Positions 1-6,081 of a stretch of 6,081 bases of DNA are shown piece after piece. Under the pieces are notes generated by a model. It had not been told where the DNA came from, did not search any database, and was given only the letters and a program-made list of their open reading frames with translations. Numbering within the stretch: position 1 is the first letter of the stretch; the number at the start of each line of letters is the position of its first letter. This DNA comes from CAZAGA01 sp041912175 (GTDB taxonomy: Bacteria > Chloroflexota > Anaerolineae > Anaerolineales > UBA4823), in assembly GCA_041912175.1 (NCBI GenBank), contig JAYRNN010000077.1:1-6081 (forward strand), read 5' to 3'. The translations under genes and the position numbers were made by a program.

Positions 1-6
1 ATCGGT

Positions 7-1728
7 TTAGGTGGACGACATGCTCCGGATTCGGTGGCCGCTTTCCCCCGGATTACGCACATTATCGACGAACAGGGTTCCGTGATATTGCTGCACGGGG
101 TGGATTTCTGTCCCCTGGCAGACTGCGCTGCTCTCGAGGACGGTGCTGTCTCCGATTGGAGCGCTTTTATAATCAACTTTATTAATCCGGCCACTTGCAT
201 CACGACCTAAACGGATTTCAGAGATTGTCTTTAACCCATATCCGAATATTGAAATCGCCGGTACGCTGATGCGTGTACCAAGCTCGCTCCGAAAGACCCG
301 CGCCTGCCTGAGGAGTGGAATATACGCTTCTTCTACCCAGCTTTCATCCTCTAGAAAATTAATTTGATTACCGGCCGCATCGATGGTCAATGGATAAACC
401 GGAAGGATCTGGTAGCTGGCAGGAAAAGTGAGGCTGATCTGGCGCAGACGCTCGCCCATTATGCCGAAAGGCAGCATTTCTGGGGCATTGAGCAGGCTGG
501 TCAAACCTTTGACAACACCCTGGTGGGGGCCGCCCATCAAGATCGCGCGTTCCACACGCTTCTTTCCATTTAGCCGTTCAATATAGTAGCGAGTGACCAA
601 TGTCCCCAGGCTGTGAGCGACCAGAACGAGGGGCCGATCTTTCGGCAATCCATCCACAAACGTGCTTAATTGTTGGGCAGATACGTGCACATCCTGGCGC
701 CAATCATAGGCAAATTCGAAGAAATCCTGGCCGCGTCGATAGCCTAATTCTTCTACCAGGTAGTCGCCCAGGCGGTTGTAGCGATCGAGTTTTACAAGAT
801 TAGGCACGATCACCACCTCGTCGAGGATTCCACGCGGCTCGAGCGGAATCATGGAAGGATACCGAAAAATTTCCGGATTACGGAAGATCGTTTTGACATC
901 TGGCCAAACGCGTTCATTGCCAAGCCATAACTCCGAGCCCATCATCCCAGGGATAAAAACAACCAGCCGGCGAGCTTTTTGTTTTCCCAAGCCGTCGTTC
1001 ATTAAGGTCAATGCTTGCTCTTGAAATCCACTTTTGAAGACAAATTGGGCCTCTCCGATGCGGAAGGTGTCTCCGTTTTGAAGGATTAATTCTTCGACTC
1101 GTTGACCATCCTTCCAGGTGCCGTTTGTACTACCCAGGTCGCGGAGAATAAAGACCCCCCCTTTACGAATAATTTCCGCATGTTGGCGTGAGACCTTGGC
1201 GTGTTCGATGACCAGTGAGCCGGCAGGATTTCCCGGATCGTTTTCGACGCGACCGATCAGCAGATGGTCACGGTCTTCTAGCCCGACTTCCCACGTCTGT
1301 TCTCGAGTGATGACTACCAGGCAGGGTTGGCTGGTGTCATTAATCGTAAATGGCAAGATATCTTCATCGAGGGTACGCTCTAACTCCGCATCTGTATCGA
1401 TCATTGTCATAGCGGGCTCATCGAGCAAGGATTTGGTCTCATAACGCAAGCTGGAACTACCGACATTGAGCATGTCTCCGGGTTTTAGCTCGGCGCGCTG
1501 CACAGGCAATCCGTTCAGGCGCGTCCCATTGGAAGAACCCAGGTCTACGATCGTTATCGCAGTCGGGCCGATCTCCAGCCGAGCGTGGCTGCGGGATACA
1601 CGGGCGTCATTCAGTACGATATCATTGATCTGCGCGCGGCCAATGCTGATGGCGGTCTTCGAGAGTTCAAATTCCAGCTCCGGCCCGCCGGCCTGTACTA
1701 AAACGAGTTTGCCAAATGGCGCATCCAT
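7..1728 (-). CDS. Two FHA domains fused to an LCAT-like alpha/beta hydrolase
   Basis: A 573-residue soluble protein with no signal peptide or membrane helix, so probably cytoplasmic. FHA domain 1 (about 7-97) has GR 30-31, SRSH 45-48 and DLGSSNGT 62-69; FHA domain 2 (about 136-232) has GR 159-160, SRQH 180-183 and DLGSTNGT 197-204. All phosphothreonine-contact positions of the family are kept in both. The rest resembles the lecithin:cholesterol acyltransferase family: FIPGMMGSELW at 258-268 near the expected oxyanion hole, YDWR 341-344, nucleophile motif AHSLG with Ser373, Asp527 in GDSTV and probable His549 in QYHG. It likely hydrolyses or transfers acyl groups on a lipid or other ester; the substrate is unknown. 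The start at 1728 has AGGAG five bases upstream and leads directly into FHA 1; a longer open frame to 2010 would overlap the kinase by 272 bases and adds no domain. The gene starts 10 bases after the kinase stop, suggesting that the kinase or its phosphorylated products control it. Confidence 0.93.
   Translation of the reverse strand: MDAPFGKLVLVQAGGPELEFELSKTAISIGRAQINDIVLNDARVSRSHARLEIGPTAITIVDLGSSNGTRLNGLPVQRAELKPGDMLNVGSSSLRYETKSLLDEPAMTMIDTDAELERTLDEDILPFTINDTSQPCLVVITREQTWEVGLEDRDHLLIGRVENDPGNPAGSLVIEHAKVSRQHAEIIRKGGVFILRDLGSTNGTWKDGQRVEELILQNGDTFRIGEAQFVFKSGFQEQALTLMNDGLGKQKARRLVVFIPGMMGSELWLGNERVWPDVKTIFRNPEIFRYPSMIPLEPRGILDEVVIVPNLVKLDRYNRLGDYLVEELGYRRGQDFFEFAYDWRQDVHVSAQQLSTFVDGLPKDRPLVLVAHSLGTLVTRYYIERLNGKKRVERAILMGGPHQGVVKGLTSLLNAPEMLPFGIMGERLRQISLTFPASYQILPVYPLTIDAAGNQINFLEDESWVEEAYIPLLRQARVFRSELGTRISVPAISIFGYGLKTISEIRLGRDASGRINKVDYKSAPIGDSTVLESSAVCQGTEIHPVQQYHGTLFVDNVRNPGESGHRIRSMSST
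1324..1437 (-). other. Acidic Thr-containing linker between the two FHA domains
   Basis: Residues 98-135 of the FHA-hydrolase carry threonines followed by acidic residues: Thr108-x-x-Asp111, Thr112 followed by Asp, Thr119 followed by LDED, and Thr128-x-x-Asp131. TxxD is a phosphothreonine context favoured by several FHA domains. The linker could be phosphorylated by the adjacent kinase and bound by an FHA domain of the same or another molecule, as known for mycobacterial GarA. Phosphorylation itself cannot be seen. Confidence 0.45.
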
Positions 1729-1733
1729 ATTTT

Positions 1734-1738
1734 CTCCT
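1734..1738 (-). promoter_or_regulatory. Shine-Dalgarno of the FHA-hydrolase gene
   Basis: AGGAG on the minus strand begins on the base right after the kinase stop codon TAG (1741-1739) and lies five bases before the ATG at 1728. Ribosomes ending on the kinase could restart here. It decides the start against the upstream extension, which would lie inside the kinase gene. Confidence 0.85.
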
Positions 1739-4126
1739 CTAGGGTAAATCGAAGCAGTTGCCGCTGCCAGGGATGACATTGTGCTCTGGGCTGGCCACCA
1801 AGCCGCAGATCTGGGCTGCACTGGCCGGACGATCCAGACGAGAAAAACCTGTAAAGGGAGTCGGCCCACCATACATGATGCGTTTGCCGATACTGGTAGA
1901 ACCGACCTGTTCGCCGGCGAATACATCCCAAAAGAAGTGGATGTGTGTACCGGGCAATGCTTCGGTGTAGCCGGCAGTCTTGTATTCGACGACATAGCGG
2001 CCTTCGGCATCCAGCGTGATCCCAGTGATTTCGACGTTCAGATTTGCTGCCACTGCGCCGTTGAGCGGGGGAGGCGGGAGGATCATCGGCAGGTTGCTCA
2101 GTTGGCCTTGAAAGCTGGTCTGGCTGCGCTCCAGCCAACAGGTACTGTTGGGGTTGTCCGGCTCCTGTACATTCCACCAGGCTTCGTCTGGGGAAAGCCC
2201 TTCGACAATCACAAGCTGGCCAGCGTGCAGTTGGACGGCGGCTGGGAAGGTCGGGCCAGCGCCGGTGAGGCAGACCTGGTCTTCGAACGGCGCGGCGACA
2301 TTTACATCTGGCACGATGTAACAATTCCCGCTTTCCGGGACAACCGTGTGATCTTCATTTGCGACAAGGATGCAGATCTGGGTAGCGTTCGCCGGACGCA
2401 TGTTTTGCAGGAAGCGAGGGAAAGGACGCGGCCCGCCCCATACATACCAGGGTCCGGTTCCTGGATTGCCGGCCTGGTCGGGCGGCGTGGTATTGAAAAA
2501 GAAATGTACGTGTTTGCCAGTCAGGGATTCTTTATAATCAAAGGTCTGATAATCCACGATGTATGCTTGTTGGCTGTTGGTTGTAATTCCCTTGATGATT
2601 GCATAAGGGACCCCGGCCGGGATTGTTGGGAGCGGCGTGGGAGACGGGGTGGGCGGTTGGGTTGGGGGCAGGGTTGCCGTTGGAGCCAACGTTTCAGTAG
2701 GTGGAGGCGTGGGTGTTTGGGTAGAGGTTGGCTCGCGGGTGGGGACCACCAGGGCGGCTGTTGTGGCTGAAGGGAATGGGGTTAGGCTTGCGGCGGGGAG
2801 ACTCTTTTGACGGTTGAACGCCATGACGATTCCATAAGTCACCAGGCTGAACAGGATCACGCCGGCTGCCGCCCAGAGCAGGCTGCGCGAAGGCCGCTTC
2901 GGCGCGACTGTGGAGACTTGAGCAGACTTATCGCCTGCTCCACCCCCAGACCCACTCGTTGAAGATGGGGGTATTGAGCCTCCAGAACTGCCTACTCCAG
3001 ATTCGGTTTGATTGGATGGAGGCATATCTGGGCCGGCGATTTGTACAACTGCGGCTGAAGGTATGTTTCCGGCGGAGGGCAGGTTTGTTCCTGGCTCGGG
3101 AGGGCGTTGTAGGGCAGGTGTAGATTCCAACTCTGTTGGCAAGTTGGATACTAAAGCTGGTCCGATGAAATCTCCCTGGCCGGTTTTGAGATTGGCGTCT
3201 GATTGAGATTGCGCGGGTTTGTCTGGCGGGATGGGAGTTTGAAACGCATCCTCCTGGGTAGCCACTAACGAAGGCATCATCGCCGCGGCCTGGGTTCCTC
3301 TCAGCGCGGCGGCAAACTCGGCCATGGAAGCGTAGCGCTTATTTCGGTCCTTGGCGAGGGCTTTTTCGATGACGGCAATCAGGTCATCGGATACCTCGGG
3401 CCGCAGTCCACGCATGTCCGGTAAGGGATCGTTCAGATGCATCATCATCAACGTCATGGCCGATTCGGCTTCGAATGGCGGCCGGCCGCTGACCATCTCA
3501 TAAAAGGTGATGCCGAGGGAATAAAGATCGGAGCGTGCATCGGGCTGTTCGCCTCGGATCACCTCCGGCGGCAGATAGAGGGCGGTTCCAACCACTGCGC
3601 CGGTAGCGGTATGTTTCTGTCCTCCGATAATCTTGACAATGCCAAAATCCATCAAAATCGCCTGCCCCTGGATATCGAGAATAATATTGGCAGGTTTTAT
3701 ATCGCGATGCACCATGCCGCGTTTGTGTGCATAGCCGGCGGCGTCGCTGATGTTTTGCGCGTAGCCGATCGCCTCCGAGACCGGCATGCGGCGGGAACCC
3801 TTGTTCATTCTTCGTAAGCGCTCTTGCAACGTCTCGCCGACCAGGTATTCCTGTACCATATAATAAAGATCGCCATCATGGTGAAAATCATACACCTGGA
3901 CAATGTTGGGATGGCGGAGTTGGGCTACGGCTGCGGCTTCTTCTTCGAAACGAATGATAAAACGGGGATCTTCAGCCAGGTGGGGATGGATCATTTTTAC
4001 GGCGACCACCCGTTTCAGGTTTGGGTCATAGGCTTTATAAACCGTCGACATCCCACCCTGGCCGATAATTTCATCAATCCGGTAGCGGGCTCCCAAGGTT
4101 TGCCCGATCCAACTGGGTCGATTCAT
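1739..4126 (-). CDS. Transmembrane Ser/Thr protein kinase (PknB-like) with duplicated extracellular domain
   Basis: Receptor-like Hanks-type kinase of 795 residues that transfers phosphate from ATP to Ser/Thr on cytoplasmic partners. The kinase domain is at about 15-276 and looks active: Gly-loop GQGGMSTVY 22-30, Lys44 in VAVK, likely helix-C Glu63, HRD 140-142 with Lys144 and Asn147, DFG 160-162, activation-loop threonines 173, 175 and 181, PPE 186-188 and Asp200. A low-complexity linker rich in Pro, Ser and Gly (277-413) leads to one membrane helix at about 415-436, then a Thr/Pro stalk (about 461-503). Outside, instead of the PASTA repeats of PknB, are a Cys-containing domain (505-607), an SH3-like module (608-668) and a second copy of the first domain (693-795). 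The start is supported by TAAGGAG seven bases upstream. It sits between an ABC exporter and an FHA-hydrolase, both plausible targets. Kinase identity and topology are firm; the ligand and the real targets are unknown. Confidence 0.96.
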   Translation of the reverse strand: MNRPSWIGQTLGARYRIDEIIGQGGMSTVYKAYDPNLKRVVAVKMIHPHLAEDPRFIIRFEEEAAAVAQLRHPNIVQVYDFHHDGDLYYMVQEYLVGETLQERLRRMNKGSRRMPVSEAIGYAQNISDAAGYAHKRGMVHRDIKPANIILDIQGQAILMDFGIVKIIGGQKHTATGAVVGTALYLPPEVIRGEQPDARSDLYSLGITFYEMVSGRPPFEAESAMTLMMMHLNDPLPDMRGLRPEVSDDLIAVIEKALAKDRNKRYASMAEFAAALRGTQAAAMMPSLVATQEDAFQTPIPPDKPAQSQSDANLKTGQGDFIGPALVSNLPTELESTPALQRPPEPGTNLPSAGNIPSAAVVQIAGPDMPPSNQTESGVGSSGGSIPPSSTSGSGGGAGDKSAQVSTVAPKRPSRSLLWAAAGVILFSLVTYGIVMAFNRQKSLPAASLTPFPSATTAALVVPTREPTSTQTPTPPPTETLAPTATLPPTQPPTPSPTPLPTIPAGVPYAIIKGITTNSQQAYIVDYQTFDYKESLTGKHVHFFFNTTPPDQAGNPGTGPWYVWGGPRPFPRFLQNMRPANATQICILVANEDHTVVPESGNCYIVPDVNVAAPFEDQVCLTGAGPTFPAAVQLHAGQLVIVEGLSPDEAWWNVQEPDNPNSTCWLERSQTSFQGQLSNLPMILPPPPLNGAVAANLNVEITGITLDAEGRYVVEYKTAGYTEALPGTHIHFFWDVFAGEQVGSTSIGKRIMYGGPTPFTGFSRLDRPASAAQICGLVASPEHNVIPGSGNCFDLP
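1742..2050 (-). repeat. Extracellular HxHFF domain, copy 2 (kinase residues 693-795)
   Basis: Second copy, forming the very C-terminus of the kinase. It keeps ITGIT, the Y-x-V-x-Y-x-T strand, His728 and His730 in HIHFF, GGPTPF, RPASAAQIC (Cys774), His782 and SGNC (Cys791). Copy 1's extra segment before GGP, containing PPDQAGNPGTGPW, is replaced here by a sequence of similar length but different composition, so that loop may set the specificity of each copy. Confidence 0.85.
2123..2305 (-). other. SH3-like module between the two HxHFF domains (kinase residues 608-668)
   Basis: A module of about 60 residues with Cys619, a conserved-looking HAGQLVIVEG strand, WWNV at 650-653 and TCWL at 662-665. 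The spacing resembles bacterial SH3-type modules of Chloroflexota envelope proteins, including the following stretch that ends in LPMILPPPP. Cys619 and Cys663 could pair. Such modules often bind cell-wall material, but the ligand here is a guess. The fold assignment rests on pattern memory only. Confidence 0.55.
2306..2614 (-). repeat. Extracellular HxHFF domain, copy 1 (kinase residues 505-607)
   Basis: First copy of a domain of about 100 residues duplicated within the kinase's outer part. Landmarks shared with copy 2 are an opening I-x-GIT, a Y-x-V-x-Y-x-T strand, ExLxG followed by HxHFF (His539, His541), GGPxPF, RPAxAxQIC (Cys585), a later His593, and SGNC (Cys602). The two Cys could form a disulfide outside the cell, and the three conserved His could form a site. 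I recall similar sequences from Chloroflexota secreted proteins but know no assigned function. The copies are diverged at the DNA level, so the duplication is old. Confidence 0.85.
2615..2740 (-). repeat. Thr/Pro-rich stalk of the kinase (residues 463-504)
   Basis: Low-complexity coding stretch dominated by Thr and Pro (runs such as TPTPPPTETLAPT), just outside the membrane helix. It probably acts as an extended spacer that lifts the sensor domains through the wall or surface layer, and may be O-glycosylated. On the plus strand it appears as a G/T-rich region with GGGTGG-like words; this reflects the codons and is not an independent DNA element. Confidence 0.8.
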
Positions 4127-4133
4127 CGCATAA

Positions 4134-4140
4134 CTCCTTA
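4134..4140 (-). promoter_or_regulatory. Shine-Dalgarno of the kinase gene
   Basis: Read on the minus strand this is TAAGGAG, with seven bases between it and the ATG at 4126. It fills most of the 21-base gap after the exporter stop and settles the kinase start. No room is left for a separate promoter in the gap. Confidence 0.85.
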
Positions 4141-4147
4141 AATAAAA

Positions 4148-6081
4148 CTACCGCTTCCGTTTGATGAAATACAAAGTTCCAACAAAAAGAAGACCGCTAC
4201 ATAAAAATAATATGCTCCAAGCGATCAGCAGCTTAGACCAGAACGCCTGGGCGTCGTCTTTGTCGACATAGGCCCAATAATAATCATCATAAAGGGCGCC
4301 GATCAACCCCTCGGCTTTGGCGACCGCAGCGTTCCGGTCGATTTCCCATTGCGCTTTAGCCTTTTGGAATGCCTCCATGTCGGTTTTAAACTGCTCCGAT
4401 TTTTTTTGAAATTGATCCAGTTGATCCTGAAAGGCTAAACTGATGCGCTCTGTTTCTTGTTGATGTTTTTGCAGATCCTGTAAGAACTTTGCTGTGGCTT
4501 CTGTATTAGCCGGGTCTACTGGCGGTTGGGGCGCGGCCGGTAAGATTGGCTTGGCCGGCGGGGAACCGATTGGTTTCGGCTCCAGCGGCGCGGCTTCATT
4601 GATAACAGGGTCGTAATAAGCCCCCAGGCCCGGATAATTACATACAGCGCGGTTAAAAATGGCCAGTCCCATACAAGTACAACCGCGCGCCTGCTTTTCT
4701 TCCAGGCTCAACCTTTCACGCTGCTGCTTTGGCAGCGCCCAACATTCATCTGCAGCGACATCGGAGGCCGCGCCGCTGATCGCAATCAGGCTTTCATACG
4801 CCCAGCGCGTTGCTGAAACACTGGTGATTGAGTTAGGCAGCGGGATCATTGCCCCTGCCAATACCAGGGTGGGTACAATCAACAGGAGAACAAGTAGGGG
4901 AGCGGCGTTTGCATTCGGAGCCAGGGCAGACGCAAACAAGCCCATCATCATGCCGGCCAGAATGGCCAAGAACATTGTCAGATAATAAAGACCGATCTCC
5001 AAAACACCGCCAGGCATCTTGTAAGCCAGGTGGTGGATGGCAGTGAAAATGAATGCCTGGTAGATCGCCAGCAGGATTGCCAGCCAGACTTTCGAGCTGA
5101 CATACGGAAAGACTTTTAAATTTACAAGGCGCTCGCGCTTAAAGATATCCTGTTCTTTGACAAACTCGCGCATTTGTGAATAAGCGCCGACCAGGAATGC
5201 ATACATTAACGTCATGAAGAAGGAGGTGATGGCATTGAACATGCTGCCTTCCTGGTAGTCGAAGACATTTCGGCCGAGCACAAGCGCCATAACAATATCC
5301 AGAGAGGCGATGGCTATCGGGGCGACCAGCATTAATACCAGGCTGGTCTTATCCCTGGTCAATATTCTCAGATTGCGTGAAGAGAGGATTGAAAACTGGC
5401 GCCATGAAGATATTCCGGTTACCCTAGCATTTCGCTTCTCTTTGAGAGGGGGCGGGGTTGGGGGTACAGGTTCTTCAAGCTTTAGTGGATCAACAATATA
5501 CTGCTGGTGAGCGGGGTGTCTGGCGTAACGCTCGGCCCAATCTTCTGCACTGCCCTGGGACGGATCGTCCAGGATCGCATAGATGTCATCAAACTCCATC
5601 GGCTTAATGCGGCGGGCTTTCTCGGAGCGGAATTGATCGAAATACTGCAAAGCTTCATCTGGCGGACCAAACCAGGCCAAATAGCCGCCGCGCGCCAGGA
5701 AAACGACCTTATCCGCGAGCATGACGTTTTTCGTGGCGTGCGTAATCAAGATGATGTTGCGCCCCTGGTCGGCCAAGCGGCGCATTAAGTGCATTAACGC
5801 GGTTTCGGTGCCAGGATCCAGGCCTGACGAGGGCTCATCCAAAAAGAACAGGCCCGGTTTTGTGATTAACTCGACGCCAATGGAGACACGCTTTTGTTGG
5901 CCGCCGCTTAAACCGCTGATCTGGGTATCCTTGCGATGTAACAGGTCCAGATCCTGGAGCACCTCGATGATTCTTTGGCGTCGTTCTTCGGGCGTGGTAT
6001 CACCTGGCATGCGCAGTTGGGCGGCGTAATCCAGCGCCTGGAAAACGGTCAGCTCCATATGGATGATATCTTTTTGGGGGA
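4148..6081 (-). CDS. ABCG-like ABC exporter, ATPase fused to ABC-2 membrane domain (5' end missing)
   Basis: Half-transporter with the ATPase before the membrane domain, as in the ABCG/White type; it probably exports a hydrophobic or envelope-related substrate, not identifiable here. The frame stays open to the window edge. Before the Met codon at 6058 it reads PQKDIIH, which is the Q-loop region, so that Met is internal and Walker A lies outside. Counting from that Met: signature LSGGQ 50-54, Walker B ending in D74-E75, D-loop SGLD 78-81, switch His107. Membrane segments are at about 238-262, 277-298, 322-345, 351-375, 385-406 and 606-630, followed by a basic tail (KRKR). Between the last two segments lies an outer loop of about 200 residues with four Cys, a Pro-rich stretch and a predicted coiled coil, much longer than in eukaryotic ABCG proteins. 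Many bacterial relatives carry N-terminal FHA domains; whether this one does cannot be seen. The stop lies 21 bases before the kinase start, so the two probably share a transcript. Confidence 0.93.
   Translation of the reverse strand, partial: PQKDIIHMELTVFQALDYAAQLRMPGDTTPEERRQRIIEVLQDLDLLHRKDTQISGLSGGQQKRVSIGVELITKPGLFFLDEPSSGLDPGTETALMHLMRRLADQGRNIILITHATKNVMLADKVVFLARGGYLAWFGPPDEALQYFDQFRSEKARRIKPMEFDDIYAILDDPSQGSAEDWAERYARHPAHQQYIVDPLKLEEPVPPTPPPLKEKRNARVTGISSWRQFSILSSRNLRILTRDKTSLVLMLVAPIAIASLDIVMALVLGRNVFDYQEGSMFNAITSFFMTLMYAFLVGAYSQMREFVKEQDIFKRERLVNLKVFPYVSSKVWLAILLAIYQAFIFTAIHHLAYKMPGGVLEIGLYYLTMFLAILAGMMMGLFASALAPNANAAPLLVLLLIVPTLVLAGAMIPLPNSITSVSATRWAYESLIAISGAASDVAADECWALPKQQRERLSLEEKQARGCTCMGLAIFNRAVCNYPGLGAYYDPVINEAAPLEPKPIGSPPAKPILPAAPQPPVDPANTEATAKFLQDLQKHQQETERISLAFQDQLDQFQKKSEQFKTDMEAFQKAKAQWEIDRNAAVAKAEGLIGALYDDYYWAYVDKDDAQAFWSKLLIAWSILFLCSGLLFVGTLYFIKRKR
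4244..4840 (-). other. Large outer loop of the exporter with Cys cluster, Pro stretch and coiled coil
   Basis: Residues about 407-605, counted from the Met at 6058, lie between the fifth and last membrane segments and so should face outside. The loop contains Cys439, Cys460, Cys462 and Cys473, then a Pro-rich spacer (about 489-515), then a Gln/Lys/Glu-rich helix (about 520-582) with heptad-like spacing, and an aromatic patch (YDDYYWAY, 590-597) before the membrane. It could contact other envelope proteins or help oligomerisation. Confidence 0.7.

Larger units (their letters stand above)
7..6081 (-). other. Operon: ABC exporter - Ser/Thr kinase - FHA-hydrolase
   Basis: Three genes in one direction with gaps of 21 and 10 bases and no visible terminator or promoter between them. 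The functions are complementary: a writer of phosphothreonine, a protein with two readers joined to an enzyme, and an exporter of a type often carrying FHA domains. The operon's promoter lies upstream of the window, beyond 6081. Only six bases follow the last stop, so whether more genes follow is unknown. Confidence 0.8.

Noticed and set aside
1..6. Possible terminator after the last gene
   Set aside because: Only six bases lie beyond the hydrolase stop, so neither a hairpin nor a further gene can be judged.
1729..2010. N-terminal extension of the FHA-hydrolase by 94 residues
   Set aside because: It would overlap the 3' end of the kinase gene, adds no domain, and the ATG at 1728 has a good Shine-Dalgarno and starts directly at FHA domain 1.
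1698..2324. Minus-strand open frame of 208 codons in another frame
   Set aside because: It overlaps both the kinase 3' end and the FHA-hydrolase start, is Arg/Pro-rich and low in recognisable structure, and is explained as a shadow of the kinase frame.
2615..2740. G/T-rich plus-strand repeats suggesting a VNTR or G-quadruplex element
   Set aside because: The pattern is accounted for by Thr and Pro codons of the kinase stalk on the other strand; the units are irregular and keep the reading frame.
1781..2770. Plus-strand open frame of 329 codons
   Set aside because: It lies wholly opposite the kinase's outer domains, whose duplicated motifs and Cys pattern prove the minus strand is coding. 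Its product is Gly/Arg/Trp-rich without a recognisable domain, the Gly/Trp-rich end being the complement of the Thr/Pro stalk codons.
4123..4131. Minimal reading frame ATGCGATGA overlapping the kinase start
   Set aside because: Its ATG is only two bases from the Shine-Dalgarno, too close for efficient use, while the kinase ATG is at ideal spacing. Probably chance, although start-stop overlaps can act as attenuators.
3437..4141. Two plus-strand open frames opposite the kinase domain
   Set aside because: They are antisense to clearly conserved kinase motifs (Gly-loop, HRD, DFG) and show no domain of their own.

Overview
The window looks like part of one bacterial chromosomal operon, all on the minus strand, read from right (upstream) to left (downstream). 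The likely source is a member of the Chloroflexota, close to Anaerolineae. That is inferred from the protein style: an ABCG-like exporter with a long Cys/Pro/coiled-coil outer loop, a transmembrane Ser/Thr kinase with a Thr/Pro-rich stalk, an SH3-like module ending in a WW...CWL pattern, and HxHFF domains. No rRNA or marker gene is present to confirm it.

Layout in transcription order: (1) 6081-4148, the 3' part of an ABC exporter gene. It enters the window just before the Q-loop and holds the rest of the ATPase, six membrane segments and an unusually large outer loop. Its 5' end (Walker A and anything before it) lies outside. (2) 4126-1739, a complete 795-residue transmembrane Ser/Thr protein kinase with a cytoplasmic kinase domain, a long linker, one membrane helix, a Thr/Pro stalk and a three-part outer region in which two copies of one domain flank an SH3-like module. 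(3) 1728-7, a complete 573-residue soluble protein with two FHA (phosphothreonine-binding) domains fused to an LCAT-like alpha/beta hydrolase with a visible Ser-Asp-His triad. Gene gaps are 21 and 10 bases, each holding a clear Shine-Dalgarno, so co-transcription and probably coupled translation are expected. No RNA gene, mobile element, CRISPR array or terminator was seen, and no stretch above 300 bases lacks a gene.

How the parts may work together (inference): the kinase senses something outside through its duplicated domain and phosphorylates threonines inside. The FHA domains of the hydrolase, and possibly FHA domains in the missing N-terminal part of the exporter, read those marks. This would link an envelope signal to export and to lipid or ester hydrolysis. 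The closest known parallel is the mycobacterial pair PknF (Rv1746) and the FHA-ABC exporter Rv1747. The added FHA-FHA-hydrolase and the HxHFF outer domains are the less familiar parts.
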